A DNA stretch of 64,000 nucleotides. Origin: Undaria pinnatifida (Eukaryota > Sar > Phaeophyceae > Laminariales > Alariaceae). Positions 32,216 through 44,684 of the stretch are shown here, piece after piece. Positions within the stretch are counted from its first letter, which is position 1. Each line of letters starts with the position of its first letter. The position numbers were made by a program, and so were the translations under genes. The notes below the pieces were generated by a model. It had not been told where the DNA came from. It was given only the letters and a program-made list of their open reading frames with translations, and made no database searches. The stretch is from assembly GCA_012845835.1 (NCBI GenBank), contig JABAKD010000006.1:7362637-7426636 (forward strand). Reading direction: 5' to 3'.

Positions 32216-33379
32216 GAGGTTTGAAAACAAACGCCATTTTATTATTACTACTGGAGAAAAGGCATGCTACCCACTCCTCGGTCGGGCGTCGTCGCGTTTT
32301 GTACGGCGATCTTGGCGATCTTTGAGAAAAAGTGTCAGAAAAGAATAACGATTTCTGAACAGCACATCGATCGGGCACACGAAGCAGTCGGGTCGGCTGC
32401 CGGGGTAGGGGTGTGGTGTGTACTCGAAGTGCAACGCGAAGAGCTGTGAGACACGCACGAGCACAGCGTGAAGATGGCGTATGTATGTGGTGCTCATACT
32501 GCATTGCTGCACGCTTGATGCGGCCGCACCTTCCCTCTTTTTGTTCGTAAATATAATGACATTCTTACCGCTGATTGATGTTGAAAAAAAAATCCTTAAA
32601 ATTTCGGACAACGTGGTATCCCCATTTATTTATTTACTTCGTCGGCGTGTAGTCTAAAGGGAACAGCAACAGAACAACGACGAACAAACAACACTCTCCT
32701 CTCTTTCCTCTCATCACACCATATAAGACAGCTGCGACTCCCGATATTGTTTAAACTTATTTACAAGGTATAACGGGTATATTATTTACAAGGTAACATG
32801 TAACAACCACACACAGCAGCAGTTATTAATAGGTATTACTTGTAGCAGCAGCAGCCAACAGTAGTAGTAGCAGCAGCAGCTAACATTGTAGACTAGTATG
32901 TACGATTGCACGAGACTGCCTTTATTGCCGGGTGAGAACATCGTCGTCTGTTGAGCTTTCGAACGTCTCTACTCGTTTTTTGGTTGATGTTGTTGACCTT
33001 CCCTGGCATGGCATGGCTTGGCGAAGCAGCGGTGTGCTGTTTTTTTTCGGCGTGACCTGTCTCTTGTCTCTTTAGTTTGTTGTCTGCCCAAGAACCGTCA
33101 CGCGCATCTCGTGTAACGGACATTTTTACACGACGGCTCCCCAAGTAGATTCTGCGCTTCTTGTGCCATCAGCTCGTCGTACGAGTATACACAGGTAAAT
33201 TTAAAGGCAACGCGCTGCTGTGCAGCTGTGCAGAAGAGGGTACAGGCATATGAAAGCAAGCAGCGTTCGTCCGTTCGTTGTGCTCTCTCTGGTTTCGATA
33301 GTTTCGATCTTCTCGTGTCCGCGACGGGTTGACTTTAGAAATTGGTTTTGACCAGTTTTTTTGACGATTAAAATAACCT

Positions 33380-33462
33380 TTGAGTTATCCCGTACACCTA
33401 CCCCCCCCCCCCCCGCCCGCCCCCCCCCGAGGCCCGATTTTTTTTTTTTTTTTTTTTTTTTT
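33380..33462. repeat. Adjacent poly(C) and poly(T) tracts
   Basis: A C-run of about 14 plus a second C-rich block (33401-33429) is followed by 23-24 T (33439-33462). Such tracts are error-prone in assembly. The open frames across them are meaningless. Confidence 0.8.
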
Positions 33463-33656
33463 ACTTTGTTTCCTTGCTTGGTTCGTTTCTTGGCTGTGCC
33501 CCTGTGGATGGTTTACTGCACACTCTTGCGTTAACAAAGAGGCTTGGCAAGCAAGCCAACATTGCAAGAGCAAGGGATGTCAAACTGTACTTCAGGTTGT
33601 TTAGATATGCAAAAATCCTTGCGTCAATGCAAGGTGGGCAATGTAGTCAGAAATAA

Positions 33657-34364
33657 TCAATGGTGGGCAAGCGCCGCGCTTGGGCACGAAACCCTGTAAG
33701 CCTTCGTGCCGTTGATGTCCAAACACGGCGCGCACGTGCCTCCTGGTTGTTCCACCGTTCCCGCACAGCCTGGGCTCAAGATGCCGCGAGAGGCAGTTGG
33801 CACCGCGTGAAGAGACATGCGATTCAGGTTTATCAGAGCCTCCCACGACACCCCCTGGTTGCCAATACCATGGAGAGTTGATGGGTAGTGTTGGAGAACA
33901 GGCTCCCGGACAGCCGGTCGTAATCCCGCGCAGTAGATGGGAGCGTGGACAAACGTCCTATCGGCGGGACCACTCCTGTCTGCAGCGTTGGAGAAAACAC
34001 CATCCATATCAATGCCCGCGCCCTGACAATCGTCAAGCCCGTTTACAGCTCCCGTCGCAACCACGTCAGCGAAACTGCCCGATCCCGCACCACCCTCACC
34101 CTTGCTCACAACTCCCGTCACAACCACGTCGGCGCCACTGCGCTCGCCCGCACCACCCTCAGCACCCCTGCTCACAACTCCCGTCGCCACCACGTCAGCA
34201 TCACCGCTTGCCCCCCCGCCGCTACTACTGTCCAACAACACCGGCGACTCCTTCGCGCCGTCCTTGGCCCTCTTCGGTTTGAAAAAAACCCAGCAATATG
34301 CGCCCGCTCCCCACCGCCGCCGCGGCACCAGCACCCCTGTCGACACACGTTGGTCGACATGCAA
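33657..34364 (-). CDS. Unrecognised 235-codon open frame with internal repeats
   Basis: Gly/Val/Ala-rich, with three 22-residue repeats (ADVVATGVVS...GGAG). The first codon is TTG, not ATG, so if real this is an internal exon. No domain is recognised. A 72-base minisatellite could keep the frame open by chance. Confidence 0.2.
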   Translation of the reverse strand: MHVDQRVSTGVLVPRRRWGAGAYCWVFFKPKRAKDGAKESPVLLDSSSGGGASGDADVVATGVVSRGAEGGAGERSGADVVVTGVVSKGEGGAGSGSFADVVATGAVNGLDDCQGAGIDMDGVFSNAADRSGPADRTFVHAPIYCAGLRPAVREPVLQHYPSTLHGIGNQGVSWEALINLNRMSLHAVPTASRGILSPGCAGTVEQPGGTCAPCLDINGTKAYRVSCPSAALAHH

Positions 34365-34530
34365 CTTGCGACATGAACAATAGCAATTAATTGATCAGCC
34401 GTGGAAAGAAAATACGAATGTGCTCCTGCTTTTCGCATACACACATCGACAAGGCCTGCAGCCTCATACACTGCGCGACTAAAATACGTCCAGCGTGGCA
34501 GTTCCCAAACAGCTGAACACGCGCGAACGA

Positions 34531-34967
34531 CTTTTTTTTTTTTTTTTTATCCTCCGGCGGATGGGGAAAAATAAAGCTTTAGCTCACCACACTTCCGCGT
34601 ATTTTCATACGCGTCGTGTGTCGATTTAACTCAGTTGCTTTCGCAGCCCAACGCTAGCTGGCGCACCCTTCGAGTCCCATTGTAGGTATAGCGTAAGCTG
34701 TCCCTATCATTGGTCCTCGTTACAACCCCGGCAGCGCAAGCTGCCGTTGTATACGGGTGCGTGTGTATGTCGACCCGGCCTGTCCCCTGAGGGTCAGATT
34801 CGGTGGAGATAGCCACCCGGAATGTCATCTTTCCGGGTAGTGTGGGACTTGCGCAAGCTCACCCACTAACAAAACCCCTGGCCATGGGAGATAGCCTTCC
34901 GCCGGACTTGGTCCAGTTACGGTCCACCCTACCCATTCGGGCGTTGGTCCTCGGACGACCTCCCGTA
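34531..34967 (-). mobile_element. Family O retroposon with A-tail, long copy 1
   Basis: Read on the minus strand it runs about 430 bases and ends ...ccatccgccggaggataaa followed by an A-run (18 T at 34531-34549 on the + strand). Internal blocks cgaatgggtagggtggaccg and tggaccaagtccggcggaag are shared with 48705-49130. Two other copies are 5'-truncated, as expected for target-primed retroposition. Confidence 0.65.
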
Positions 34968-35516
34968 AAAAAATTGAATCAGTGTATTAACAACAACAGG
35001 TATATTTCACAAACACCATATATATCATAAATGAAACATAGATCTAATGTACCACGCAGCTTGCAAAGATGAGTTGTAACCATTCAATCGGTCTTACTCA
35101 CAGCTGACGCTTTTCAATTTTTATTGAAACTGCTTGTGCTAGCGAATGCAACAACTGCTACGAGTATCCTTACAAGTCCTCACTTCTGTTGAAGCGACTG
35201 TTCGTGAGTCTCCACATGGGTCAGGCTCAGTTTCTCTATATTGCGTCCGAAATCGCGCTTGCACTTCTTTCACACCCAGTTGCCGCTGCTGGTCTTCGCG
35301 GCGATTTTTCCGATAGGCAAAAGTGCTCTGCTCGCATGCGAAAGGCGTGCAGGGACCAACAGGGACGCGGGGTAACTTGGTTGGTCCGCGTTTCGCGCGC
35401 CTTTTTTTTGGCGATTTTGATCATGCGGCTACGGCTTCTACTGTTAAGGTATTGCTGCTCTGCTGCTACTGCTGCTGCTGCCAAGGCTAGGCTTCTGCTA
35501 CTGCTGATGTTGTCAG

Positions 35517-35876
35517 TTATTGGGGAGGAGGCAGCACGACACACACTGTTCGATGGTGAGCACTTTTACATATGATAAACCAGAGTTTTGTCTTTCCAGT
35601 GCTCGCCGCTGCTGCTGCTGCTGCGAGGTACACGATACGCTCCAATACCACACTACAGCCCTCATGCTTCTCCACTGTCTCTCTGTGCTGTGCCGAACAC
35701 TCATGCTCGATGGCCTGGCCCTCGTCCATTCCTGAACCGTCACCGAAGTTGGCCCCGCAGCAGCAGATGATGAAGTCCCCGCCATCGGCTGGCTTTCCGC
35801 AGACGCTTTGTAGCCAAGCGGTCTTGTCGAAGGAGGGTTGTAGCAGGGGCCCCTTCACCGTGGAGGCTATGCTCAT
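35517..35876 (-). CDS. Candidate small gene or first exon, unknown product
   Basis: ATG at 35876 opens a 119-codon frame: MSIASTVKGPLLQPSFDKTA, WLQSVCGKP, GDFIICCCGANFGDGSGMDE, EHECSAQHRETVEKHEG, then poly-Ala from a CTG/CAG tract. Upstream is an actatag box near 35990. Amino-acid composition is more protein-like than in the neighbours, with a CCC cluster and balanced charge. No family is recognised. It may splice before the poly-Ala part. CTG repeats flank it at 35450-35480. Confidence 0.3.
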   Translation of the reverse strand: MSIASTVKGPLLQPSFDKTAWLQSVCGKPADGGDFIICCCGANFGDGSGMDEGQAIEHECSAQHRETVEKHEGCSVVLERIVYLAAAAAAASTGKTKLWFIICKSAHHRTVCVVLPPPQ

Positions 35877-35999
35877 TGTGACCACTCTCACTTGCTCTCT
35901 CCCTTCTCTCCGTTGCTCTGCGCTGTGCGTAGCTGGTACGCAGGCTGCTGCTGCGCGACCAGGGGGCTGCGTGTCTGCTCTATAGTATCCCCCCTGCCC

Positions 36000-38340
36000 C
36001 TTTATTATATAGGATTTAGAGTGTGGGTTGTTTGCATAGGAAATTCTGTGGCGTAACGGGGGGGGGGTGGGGTCGTCGTACCCCCCGCCTCCTCTGGAAG
36101 GGCGAAAAAAAAGTTTTGGTACGTTATGTGTCGATTTCTTTTTTTGTGCGCCCCTCGTTGTCTTTCTGATGTTTTCGTAGCTGATCCTCCCGTACACGTT
36201 TGTTTGGGATTGAAATGCATGAATAAAGTATCTTTTTTTTCACGGTATCCAGCGGTATCTGATGTATATCTTCGTCTCGTAGTTGTAACCACTGAGCTCT
36301 GAGCTCGCGCAAGTATTACCTCTCTAGGCAGGATGAAGGATCGACGCGGACAATAGATGTGCTGGCGACGATGCTGTTGCGCAGAAAGAACGACAAGGCA
36401 CAATAATGAGTGCTGTTTCTCTCTTTATACGCTGTGCGTGAAGATGGTCAAAAGATCGTTCGGTCGGTTTGTCGGTTTATCCGCCGGAGGATGAAAAAGA
36501 AAAAAAAGTTTCAAAGTTCCCCAACTTTTCCAGGGTAAAACGCCGACTTCCCATCACCAACACCCGCAAATAAAATAAATGCGGAATAACAAGGGACAGA
36601 ACGCTTTAATTTCTGTTGTAGGGGCTGAAGCACAGCGTGCCGGCGAGAGGGCTGACGCGGGGAGGGAGGGCAGCGTGCGCGAAGGCACGGCAGGGCGATG
36701 TACGCCGACGCGAGCTTCCACTGGTGTTGTTGCGGCGGGCCCAGGCGACTAGATAACCATTGGCTTCTATGGGGGTGAGAAATGTGTGTTGTAGTACCTG
36801 AGAGATATTGCTGTAGTCGTCCCGCGTTAGTGCGCTTTCTTTCAGTGCGTGTAACCACTTTAATGCGGTAAATATCGCTTTTCATTACAGAGTATAGTTA
36901 TGGACTTTAATATAAGTATCGGTATGTATTCATGTTAATATAAAAACGGTTTTTATGTTAATGTCCAAAGTGGAGATAACTATTCGGGGATAGTCTAATA
37001 CACCGATTTAGTGCGTATATCGTCCTTCGTCAAGACAGCGCACTAACGAAGGACCACGACGATACCGGAACACATCCCTTGCGCTGACCTACCTCGATAT
37101 TCAACCTGTCTCGAGAGCCCTGCAGCCACCCACTACAGCGGTGGAGACCCTGCCTGTGCAGCCTTGGACACGAAAATCTCGTGTTTGCCAACAGGGTCTG
37201 CATCGCCCCTACTCCACTCCACGGCTGTGGCCTAAAATTATCTAGCGTACGACCACGATCTATGTACGAGTATGAAGATTCCCCATAGTATAACTGGCAT
37301 GATAATTACGAAAAGTGGGCGTATATGTTGCGGTTGCGTGTCGTGTGCAGTCTTTGAACAAGTATTGTTTTATCACAGCTCAAGCCAAGCTCACCATCAC
37401 TGCTGTATCGTCGCGACTGCTCTGTAGCTCAACAAGTAAGCCAGTGTTGCTGCCAGTAATTAGGAAACGCCTGCTGGCGCAGGTATCCCAGCAGGCAATA
37501 TACGAGGGAGGTACTATTAACACTGTTGTCTGTTGTATAATACCATGGGTCCAAAGCCAATTGGGCGAATGTGGCGAGTCAGCCGCCTGCAGTCTGAGGC
37601 GAATATGGTCGGCCGTCTGCAGTCTTGAGTCTTCGTACTGACGTCAATCAACAGCTCAAGAACAAAAAGCCAAGCTCATCATCCTCAAAGTTCGAACTGA
37701 CCTCTGCAGCTCAACCATTTGCATGGTAAATACCAATCGGTACAGATATTTACGGCCCCCCGCACGCACTACAGTAGTACGTGCTGAGAACAAGTCTAGC
37801 CAAGCGCTTATGATGCGATACTGCTATATTTCGATGACGGCCTCTCCCAGTCTCCACGTGGTGTAGATATCCCAGCTTATCGAGGTACAGCAGTACGAGC
37901 TGCAGCAGTATGCGTTGAGTCCATAAACAAAACGGAGAAAAATGGGCCACGTATTATGACTCAGGACTCCAGTCAGCGCCTGCCGTCTGGCTGTTCGTGC
38001 TGACCTCTTTACCTTTTTCGTGAGAACTAAGCCAAGCCAAGCTCATCATCCGTCGTCATGGCCTCTGCAGGCTCAAGAACAAGCCAAGCCAAGCTCTTTC
38101 GAGTGCCGCCGTGTATGTGCGTGCTGTTCACATGAAGCCAATATTTCCCCCCATCCAGATCCAGCACAACCAGTGTCCGTGCCGATGCCTCCTAGTGAGA
38201 TGGGCTCTCTCTGTGGTCACAAACAAGACGGAGACAACACATTGCAGATGCAGCAAGGTGGTTTGATCTTGCAGTGCCAACCGCAATGAACACGAGGGCA
38301 TAATCAATGCAAGCCAGCAGAGCACACCAGACTACAAGCA
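36000..38340. other. Intergenic stretch, no gene recognised
   Basis: Contains a short family O tail fragment (tccgccggagga, 36480-36505) and scattered copies of caagccaagctcatcatc at 37380, 37668, 38030 and 38090. No coding signature was found. Confidence 0.5.
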
Positions 38341-38520
38341 GTAGGGGTCCTCGGGTAAGGCGGTGATGTGCTTGAGCAATATGATCGCCATAATGGGAGA
38401 AGCCCCGCCTTATTCATCCCCCCCTGTGAGTTCAACTCCCCAGTCGCGCCAAGCGATTTTGACCGCCTTGTATCCGGATACCGCCTTACTCCGACCGCCT
38501 CAGTGGGAGACCCCTCCCTG
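38341..38520. mobile_element. Family C element, inverted copy
   Basis: gccgccttattcatcccccc type interior, 'agcgattttgaccgccttgt', 'atccggataccgccttact', ending at the gggagacccct block. Inverted relative to 43527-43712. Confidence 0.6.
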
Positions 38521-39124
38521 CTGAATTTGCAAGGAAAAATGAATTTTCAGCAACCCTTTTACTAAAATTGCAAGTAGGATCCCCGACAAATTCCGAGTAC
38601 GACTGACGATACGTACAGCAGCGGCTTGTCCCCAAAGCTGCTACTCAAGCTGATGCAGATACGGGTGCGTCGTAGGTCGTACGTGTCTTGTACTACCGTA
38701 CCTACCGGTATAGTCTACGGCACTCTAGCCCCTAGACCTTGCGTGTACGTACGACTTACGCCTGGAGCTTGGGGCGTTGCACGTTTTTTGCATGCATTCC
38801 GAGTTGCAAGCTTGGCCACTGCTGCCGCCGCTTTTATTACTGTTCCGATGAACTTCGAGTTGGCAACATACGTGTCGTGACTCTCGCTGGTGGTGTCATA
38901 CGCGCTCCCTCAGCACGACGCAGCGCAACGCAACGCTGACGCGAAATATTTGCGACAAGAGCATGGCGGTGTATCTTGTGTTCTAACTCTAGCTCTTATC
39001 TCCTCCCAGCTTCGGGTAGATGTTGAATCGGCTAGCTCTTTCTTGCCGGTACTTTCTTGCCGTCATGGGGTGATGGCCGATCTAGGTTCTGCTCTTCTTT
39101 TTGTCTTTTTAGTACCGATACAGT

Positions 39125-39300
39125 AGAAATCCCCCAATAAGGCGGTCTGAGTAAGTAAGGCGGGATCCCGATATAAGGCGGTCAAAACCGAATACTCGTA
39201 GCGCTACTGCAAAACTTACCTGGAATGGAGTGGCGGCTTCCCCCGATAAGGAGTCATATCGTCTGGCACACCACTCTGGACGGGAATCTAAGAACCGTTG
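39125..39300. mobile_element. Family C element copy
   Basis: ccaataaggcggtctgagta, gatcccgatataaggcggtc and ggcggcttcccccgataagg match the 43527 copy. The right end is degraded. Confidence 0.6.
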
Positions 39301-39334
39301 GTGTCCTATCATCCAGGCTTACAACAGTAGTGGA

Positions 39335-40580
39335 TAATTATCGAGACGGGACGGGACGGGGGCGCTTGTAACCGGCTTGGTGGGAAAAAAAATTGAAGAC
39401 GGGACGGTAAAAATGAAGAAAAACATTGGCCGGGCGGGACGGGACGGGATCGTGGGTGTAAAATTTCTGGACGGGACGGGACGGTAGCGTACTTTTTTTT
39501 TTTTCCTGGTGTCTGATTTATTTGATGATGACATTTCCTCTCCACCTGAGCTCGTAAGAGGTTTTACCCTCAGCGACCTTCTGGACAAGCCGCGGTCACA
39601 GGTGTCATCCCTTCTTCCCCCCGGTACTTGCCTTCATTTTTCATCGCGCATACGGTTCAGTGTTTCCATTTTTCATGTTTTTGTCGTCCTCGATTTTGCG
39701 TCGAAATTAGCCAACTCACGCTCTCGCGCTTCCGGCCTGTGGGTTGGTGGAAAAAGGTCCCATGTGACATTTGAACATACAACCTCGACCTCAATAGTTA
39801 CGCGGCTTGTTTTTGGGCCACGGGGGATGCGAGTACATAATGACTGGTTTGTTTCGCGGCGTTACGGCACGGTATAAATAATGTTTCGTGACAGGGCGAG
39901 ACGGCACATGGTTGTCCACGGCGGAACGGGACGATATATACCCTGGTACAAGCTACACCGCGGTAGTTCCAAGGGGAGTCGCCAACCTATATCCTTGATG
40001 ATGACACACAAACCCAGTAATACGCGCGATCGGAGTATCACACCCAGCTTGCAAAGTTGAGTGTCGACAAAATCTTCGATCTCACAGCTGGAGTGTATTT
40101 TTATAATGCATTTTTGACGACGGCGCGGTACATGTAACACAATCGAAATAAAACCAAAAACATCAACAATTTTGAACTACGTACTGTGAATCGTAATTAC
40201 ATGGCGGGAATAGACGGCAATAACCATCATTCAGAGGAGCCACCGTCACGGCATTTTGACATGACGGGAACGGCGGTGACGGCGGGACGGAACGGTAAGG
40301 CCAGATTTCATCGACGTGACGGGAGATTAAATATAGTTTTTGACGGCGGGACGGGACTAAAGATATATATATATTCGCGACGGGACGGGACGGTAATTGC
40401 AATATTTCACGACTGAACGGGACGGTCATTCTTTTTTCGACGACGAGACGGTACGACAGGTCAATTTCTTTAGGTCGGGACGGGACGATATGTTTCAACG
40501 GTACATGATTTCGTCGGCGGGACGGGATTGCACCAGACAAAGAGACTATTTTTGACGTCGGTTTTTCCGTCCCGTGCCGC
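39335..40580. repeat. GACGGGACGG-type degenerate minisatellite, interrupted
   Basis: Clusters of gacgggacgg lie at 39335-39500, 39890-39945 and 40262-40580 in both orientations. A family F copy (39571-39690) and a family Q copy (39966-40130) sit between them. Confidence 0.7.
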
Positions 40581-40839
40581 CGATACCGCCAATACCGTCT
40601 CGCCAACATTTCGCGATAAGCCTTGCTTATCATGATAACACCTTGGATAATAGGTCCAAGGTTTAATGGCCATCGATAGGACCCTCTTCCAATAGGAATC
40701 GTGTCGTTGCATGTGATAGAGATCGATTGCAACTCAGAATCCCATTGCGATCGGCAATGGGTATCTATTGCCTTATTCACTGATCTTTTGTTCGGCCAAT
40801 ACTGTATTGCCATCTAACGCCAAAAGCTATTGCTGACAC

Positions 40840-41140
40840 CGTCAGCTATCGGTAGACATTCCAGCATGGTGCTTTATGGACGATAGGATATTGGGACTGT
40901 TAAATAAAACCTGTTGTCTCCGACAGTGGGTATCGATAGACCTTTGTGCCAATCGTTTGTTTGGGGCAGTAGGCATCGATAGACATTTTCACAATTCTAC
41001 TGTTTCGGGCAGTGGGTATCGATAATATACCTGTCGCTATTATATTTCCCGGGACAGCAGGTATCGATAGGATAGACTGTTTCGCCATTCTACTGTCTCG
41101 GACGATAGGTATCGATACGATATATCTTTTGCCCATCACC
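40840..41140. repeat. Minisatellite with GTATCGATAG core
   Basis: About five units of 45-60 bases carry ctgtctcggacRgtgggtat then cgatagac. The core also recurs singly up to 41740. Minus-strand open frames (YIVSIPIVRDSR-type repeats) reflect the repeat. Confidence 0.7.
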
Positions 41141-41926
41141 GATTGGCGCTAACGATATGATTCGGTGTACATACGAGCACAACACCCAACTTACTCCCGA
41201 GAACGAAGAAGACTCTATGTCGGGGGGGCAACAATGGGCCAATACAGACCGTCCAGAAGAGATGTATATATATACACCGAACCGGAATTGAAAAGCTTTT
41301 GTAGTACGATACTGCTACGACAGTAATCACTATTCTGGTTATTTCGATGTGGTATGTATGATCGTTGGTGCAAAAGAGTGGTTAAAAGCGACCTGTTTGT
41401 GTGATGGTCAGAGTTGCTTCTTATACGCTGGTTGATACCGTATTTGCACAATAGGCTATCGAGCCAACAACAGTTCGGAAACGATGAGCATCGATACCTA
41501 TCGCGGGTAACGTTACGTGAATCTCGGGGTGTATCGATTGTAACCAACGACAGAGTTCGGACAGTAGTGGCTACAACAGCCTGTTGTGTGACCGGTTTGC
41601 TTGTAAAAGTGTCTATCGGTAGCTATATTGGGCACCAGTGTCTTGGGCTCGCCAACATGCTATGGTTCTAACAATACCTTTATGCCACCGTCTATCGATA
41701 CCTATTGGTTATAGCGATAGGTGTGCGATGACACCGATCGGTACCTATTGCTCACACCATTCTACGCGAGTCACCGAGGGAAGAAAGGGCTGAAGTCTTC
41801 TCGCGATGAAAATGAAGGCGTGTACCGTAGTAGGGAGAGGGGAGAATAGCCTGCTCAGTGACCCCGGGTCTGAGTTATGTCTAGGCAGGGAGAATGAGAA
41901 AGAAAAAGTGCGAAGGTAATAGATCA

Positions 41927-42100
41927 GCGACCTTCTGGACAAGCCGTGGTTGGAGGTGTCTTCCCTTTCCCCCCCTGGTGCTTGCCTTCATTTTGCTCAC
42001 GCACAGGAGTGTTCAGCATTCAATTCCCATTTTTCAGCATTCAATTCCCATTTTTCAGCATTCAATTCCCATTTTCCAGCTTTTCATGGTCAATTTGCAT
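41927..42100. repeat. Family F repeat with a 21-base tandem
   Basis: agcgaccttctggacaagcc start, then cattcaattcccatttttca repeated three times at 42018-42075, with a fourth diverged unit. Confidence 0.75.
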
Positions 42101-42449
42101 CGAAAGAAAAATATTTGATGGGATATTTGGTTCTTCTGCTTGATAGTTTGTGTCCCCCCTTAAATAGGCTTAAATAGGAGGGAGGAGGCATCGCTGCGGA
42201 TACGGGTTGTCTGGATGTAAATGGGTGGAAGCATCAGCTTGCTGTGAAGAAGACGCACACACATCATTCTGAACGTTAGCCGGGGTGTTATTTGACAGCT
42301 TGTTTCTTCCCGTACATACCGTACAACAGCGCGGCATGTAAGTGGCATTTAGGTGGCACTAAAATGCGGTCTGGTGGAGATAAGACGAAGAGACCAGACA
42401 GCAGCAGCACACAGCCACCACAGACGTTTGCCATCTTACATACCAGGTA

Positions 42450-42490
42450 ATAGAGAAGGCGCACGTTTTTTTTTTTTTTTTTTTTTTCGA
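42450..42490. repeat. Poly(T) tract of over 20 bases
   Basis: T-run at about 42465-42487 flanked by 'aggcgcacg' and 'cgaaggcgaaaacg'. No element boundary was recognised. Confidence 0.8.
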
Positions 42491-42887
42491 AGGCGAAAAC
42501 GCCAGCAACGAACAAACGCCACTGCCAGCAGCAGCAGCAACAACAGCAATCACAATACGGCATCGTATGGTACGTACTCAGCTTTCATTGGTGCCTCGGG
42601 ATCTCGCAAAATTGTTGCCGTCAATCTATTGGGGTTCCTGCTGGGAGCTGGGAGCCGCCACCCCTTCCTTCCTGCTGGAGGGTAAAAATTAACATTTGAC
42701 GTGCTGGGATACAAGAATCTCTGGCCGTACAGACCACGGTCATGCATGGCAATGACTACACCCGCGGCCCCCCCTCCGGTCCATCGATTGGCAAATAAAT
42801 TTGTATGATACGTACGACATGATACGGCCAAACCAGGCGCTGCTTCATGGAGATGGGGTCTGCGAATGCAAATTCATACCGGTCGTA

Positions 42888-43155
42888 GAGGCCCCTCTAT
42901 AGTGCCGTTTTCCCCCCGTAGTGCACCTCTATAGTGCCGGTTGCCCTCTACAGTGCAACTTTAGTGCTGGTTGTCCTCTACAGTGCCGCTCTATTGGTGC
43001 CGGTTGCCCTCTATAATGCCTTTGAAATCGTTAGGCACAGACAGAAGCAACCACCAGAAGTATCGATATGCGGATTAGTGCCGGTTTCCGATATAGTGCC
43101 GGTACTATAGTTCCGGCACTATAGCGGCAAACGGCACTATAGAGGGATCACTACT
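42888..43155. repeat. Family D repeat (TAGTGCCGG type)
   Basis: Eight or more occurrences of tagtgccggttgccctcta variants, ending cactatagagggatcactac. The same ending closes a second copy at 60617-60798. A short related piece lies at 52505-52580. Confidence 0.65.
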
Positions 43156-43526
43156 GCTGTGGTCACGTCGTCGGCCCTCTTTGCTAACCCTCTTGCCGTA
43201 TACTTTTCGACGTGATACTTGTACTGTAACTGCTGTATCGAGCGTACCCTATAGGGTTCTGCTGTCCAGTGTCAAGCGTCAATCAAGCCCTGATCGGTCC
43301 ATCCATCATGAATTAGGTGCCGCACTGTGTTGCAGGCAAAGCAGGCTCCTAGTAACGAAGAGACCGGCCTTTTGGCGCGCGACCGTACAGCTGTACAATG
43401 TCCCCCCCACTAATTCTAAGTTGAATGTGCCCAAAACATTGCGTGCAGTTTTTCTGAACAGATCAAGGCTTTTTTTTAGCCGCTTTTGGCCTTCACATAT
43501 ACAGTACCCGTATCATATTACAACAG

Positions 43527-43712
43527 TAGGGGCCCTTCCCCCGATAAGGCGGTCTGAGTAAGCCGGTATCCCGATACAAGGCGGTCATAATCGCTTTGCG
43601 CGACTGGGGAATAGCACTCATTACCCGGAACGAATGAGGTGGCTTCCCCCTACAAGGCGGTCATATTGCTTCCGCACACCACCGCCTTACCGGGGTACCT
43701 CTATTAATAGTA
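43527..43712. mobile_element. Family C element, best preserved copy
   Basis: Contains cccccgataaggcggtctga, 'gccggtatcccgatacaagg', gtggcttccccctacaaggc and caccaccgccttaccgggg. Length is about 185 bases, with inverted 'aaggcggt' motifs at both ends. Confidence 0.65.
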
Positions 43713-44139
43713 CACGGGTATGACACCTCGTACCAGTAGGAGCCTGCCTGTTAATAGCTTTGGTGTACGGGGGCGGTGAGCAAAGAGGTGAAACTGCGAT
43801 CTCTTACATTTAGCATCAATGCTTGAGTATTGGTCGGAGGTGCTGGACAAACGGTTTCTCTTTTATCAAACCCAGGCTGCGGTGCTGATTATTTTCTCTG
43901 TAGAGTATACCGTCAACTGGCAGGAAAACCAACCGATGTATGTACCTTTTTAGTGTTTTTTTTTCGCGTCTGGCGGACAAGTTCCGTAATTTGTTATTTG
44001 GATGCGAGGGCAGGCCCTAACTGGATATCTTGGGAACTGTATAATAATCCAAGTCTGATTCCAAGTAAAACGTTCCCACCAACGATTTCGGTTGACGTGG
44101 TGTGAAAGAAGCATACTGCTGTAAATATCATCAGCCGCC

Positions 44140-44215
44140 GACATTGTTGTTGTTGTTGTTGTTCTCACATTAACTCGCATAATCAAGTCCGTGGTCACAG
44201 GACAGGCTCCAGTCA
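44140..44215. repeat. Family K repeat after (TTG)n
   Basis: ttgttgttgttg followed by ctcacattaactcgcataat and cacaggacaggctccagtca, matching 3240-3300. Confidence 0.7.
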
Positions 44216-44482
44216 CTCTGGAGCTGAGGAATACCCCAGGAAAACACACACAACCCAAGGTGGTGTATATCACAGCTGACGCAATTCATGCCTCCACCAG
44301 AAACATATAAAAGTGAAATCGGGAGTCAGTCTACGATGTGCCAGGTCCAGGCCGGTTCATACGTCTCACTACTCACGCCTGGAGAAACCAAATATTCCGA
44401 TTGCCACCCAAGGAAGACTACCACGTACATATATATTACACATAGTATCTATCACTCCGCATACGCACGACAGGCATAAGTC

Positions 44483-44652
44483 AATTGGAGAAAAAGAAAC
44501 AAAGAAAAGAAAAGAAGATAAAGGAAAGGAAAGGAAAGAAAAGAGAAGAAAAACGAAACGAAACGAAAAAGGCAAGCAAAGAGAAGAAAAAAACAAGAAA
44601 AGCAAGAAAAGACAAGACAAGAAAGCAAGGAAAGAAGAAGAGAAAAAAAATA
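44483..44652. repeat. 170-base polypurine (AAAG-rich) tract
   Basis: Almost pure A/G on the + strand with a few C/T. It yields Lys/Glu-rich frames only. It could form a triplex or be a recombination-prone site (inference). Confidence 0.8.
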
Positions 44653-44684
44653 AAGTCACCTAGGGGTTAATTTCCAGATCGACC

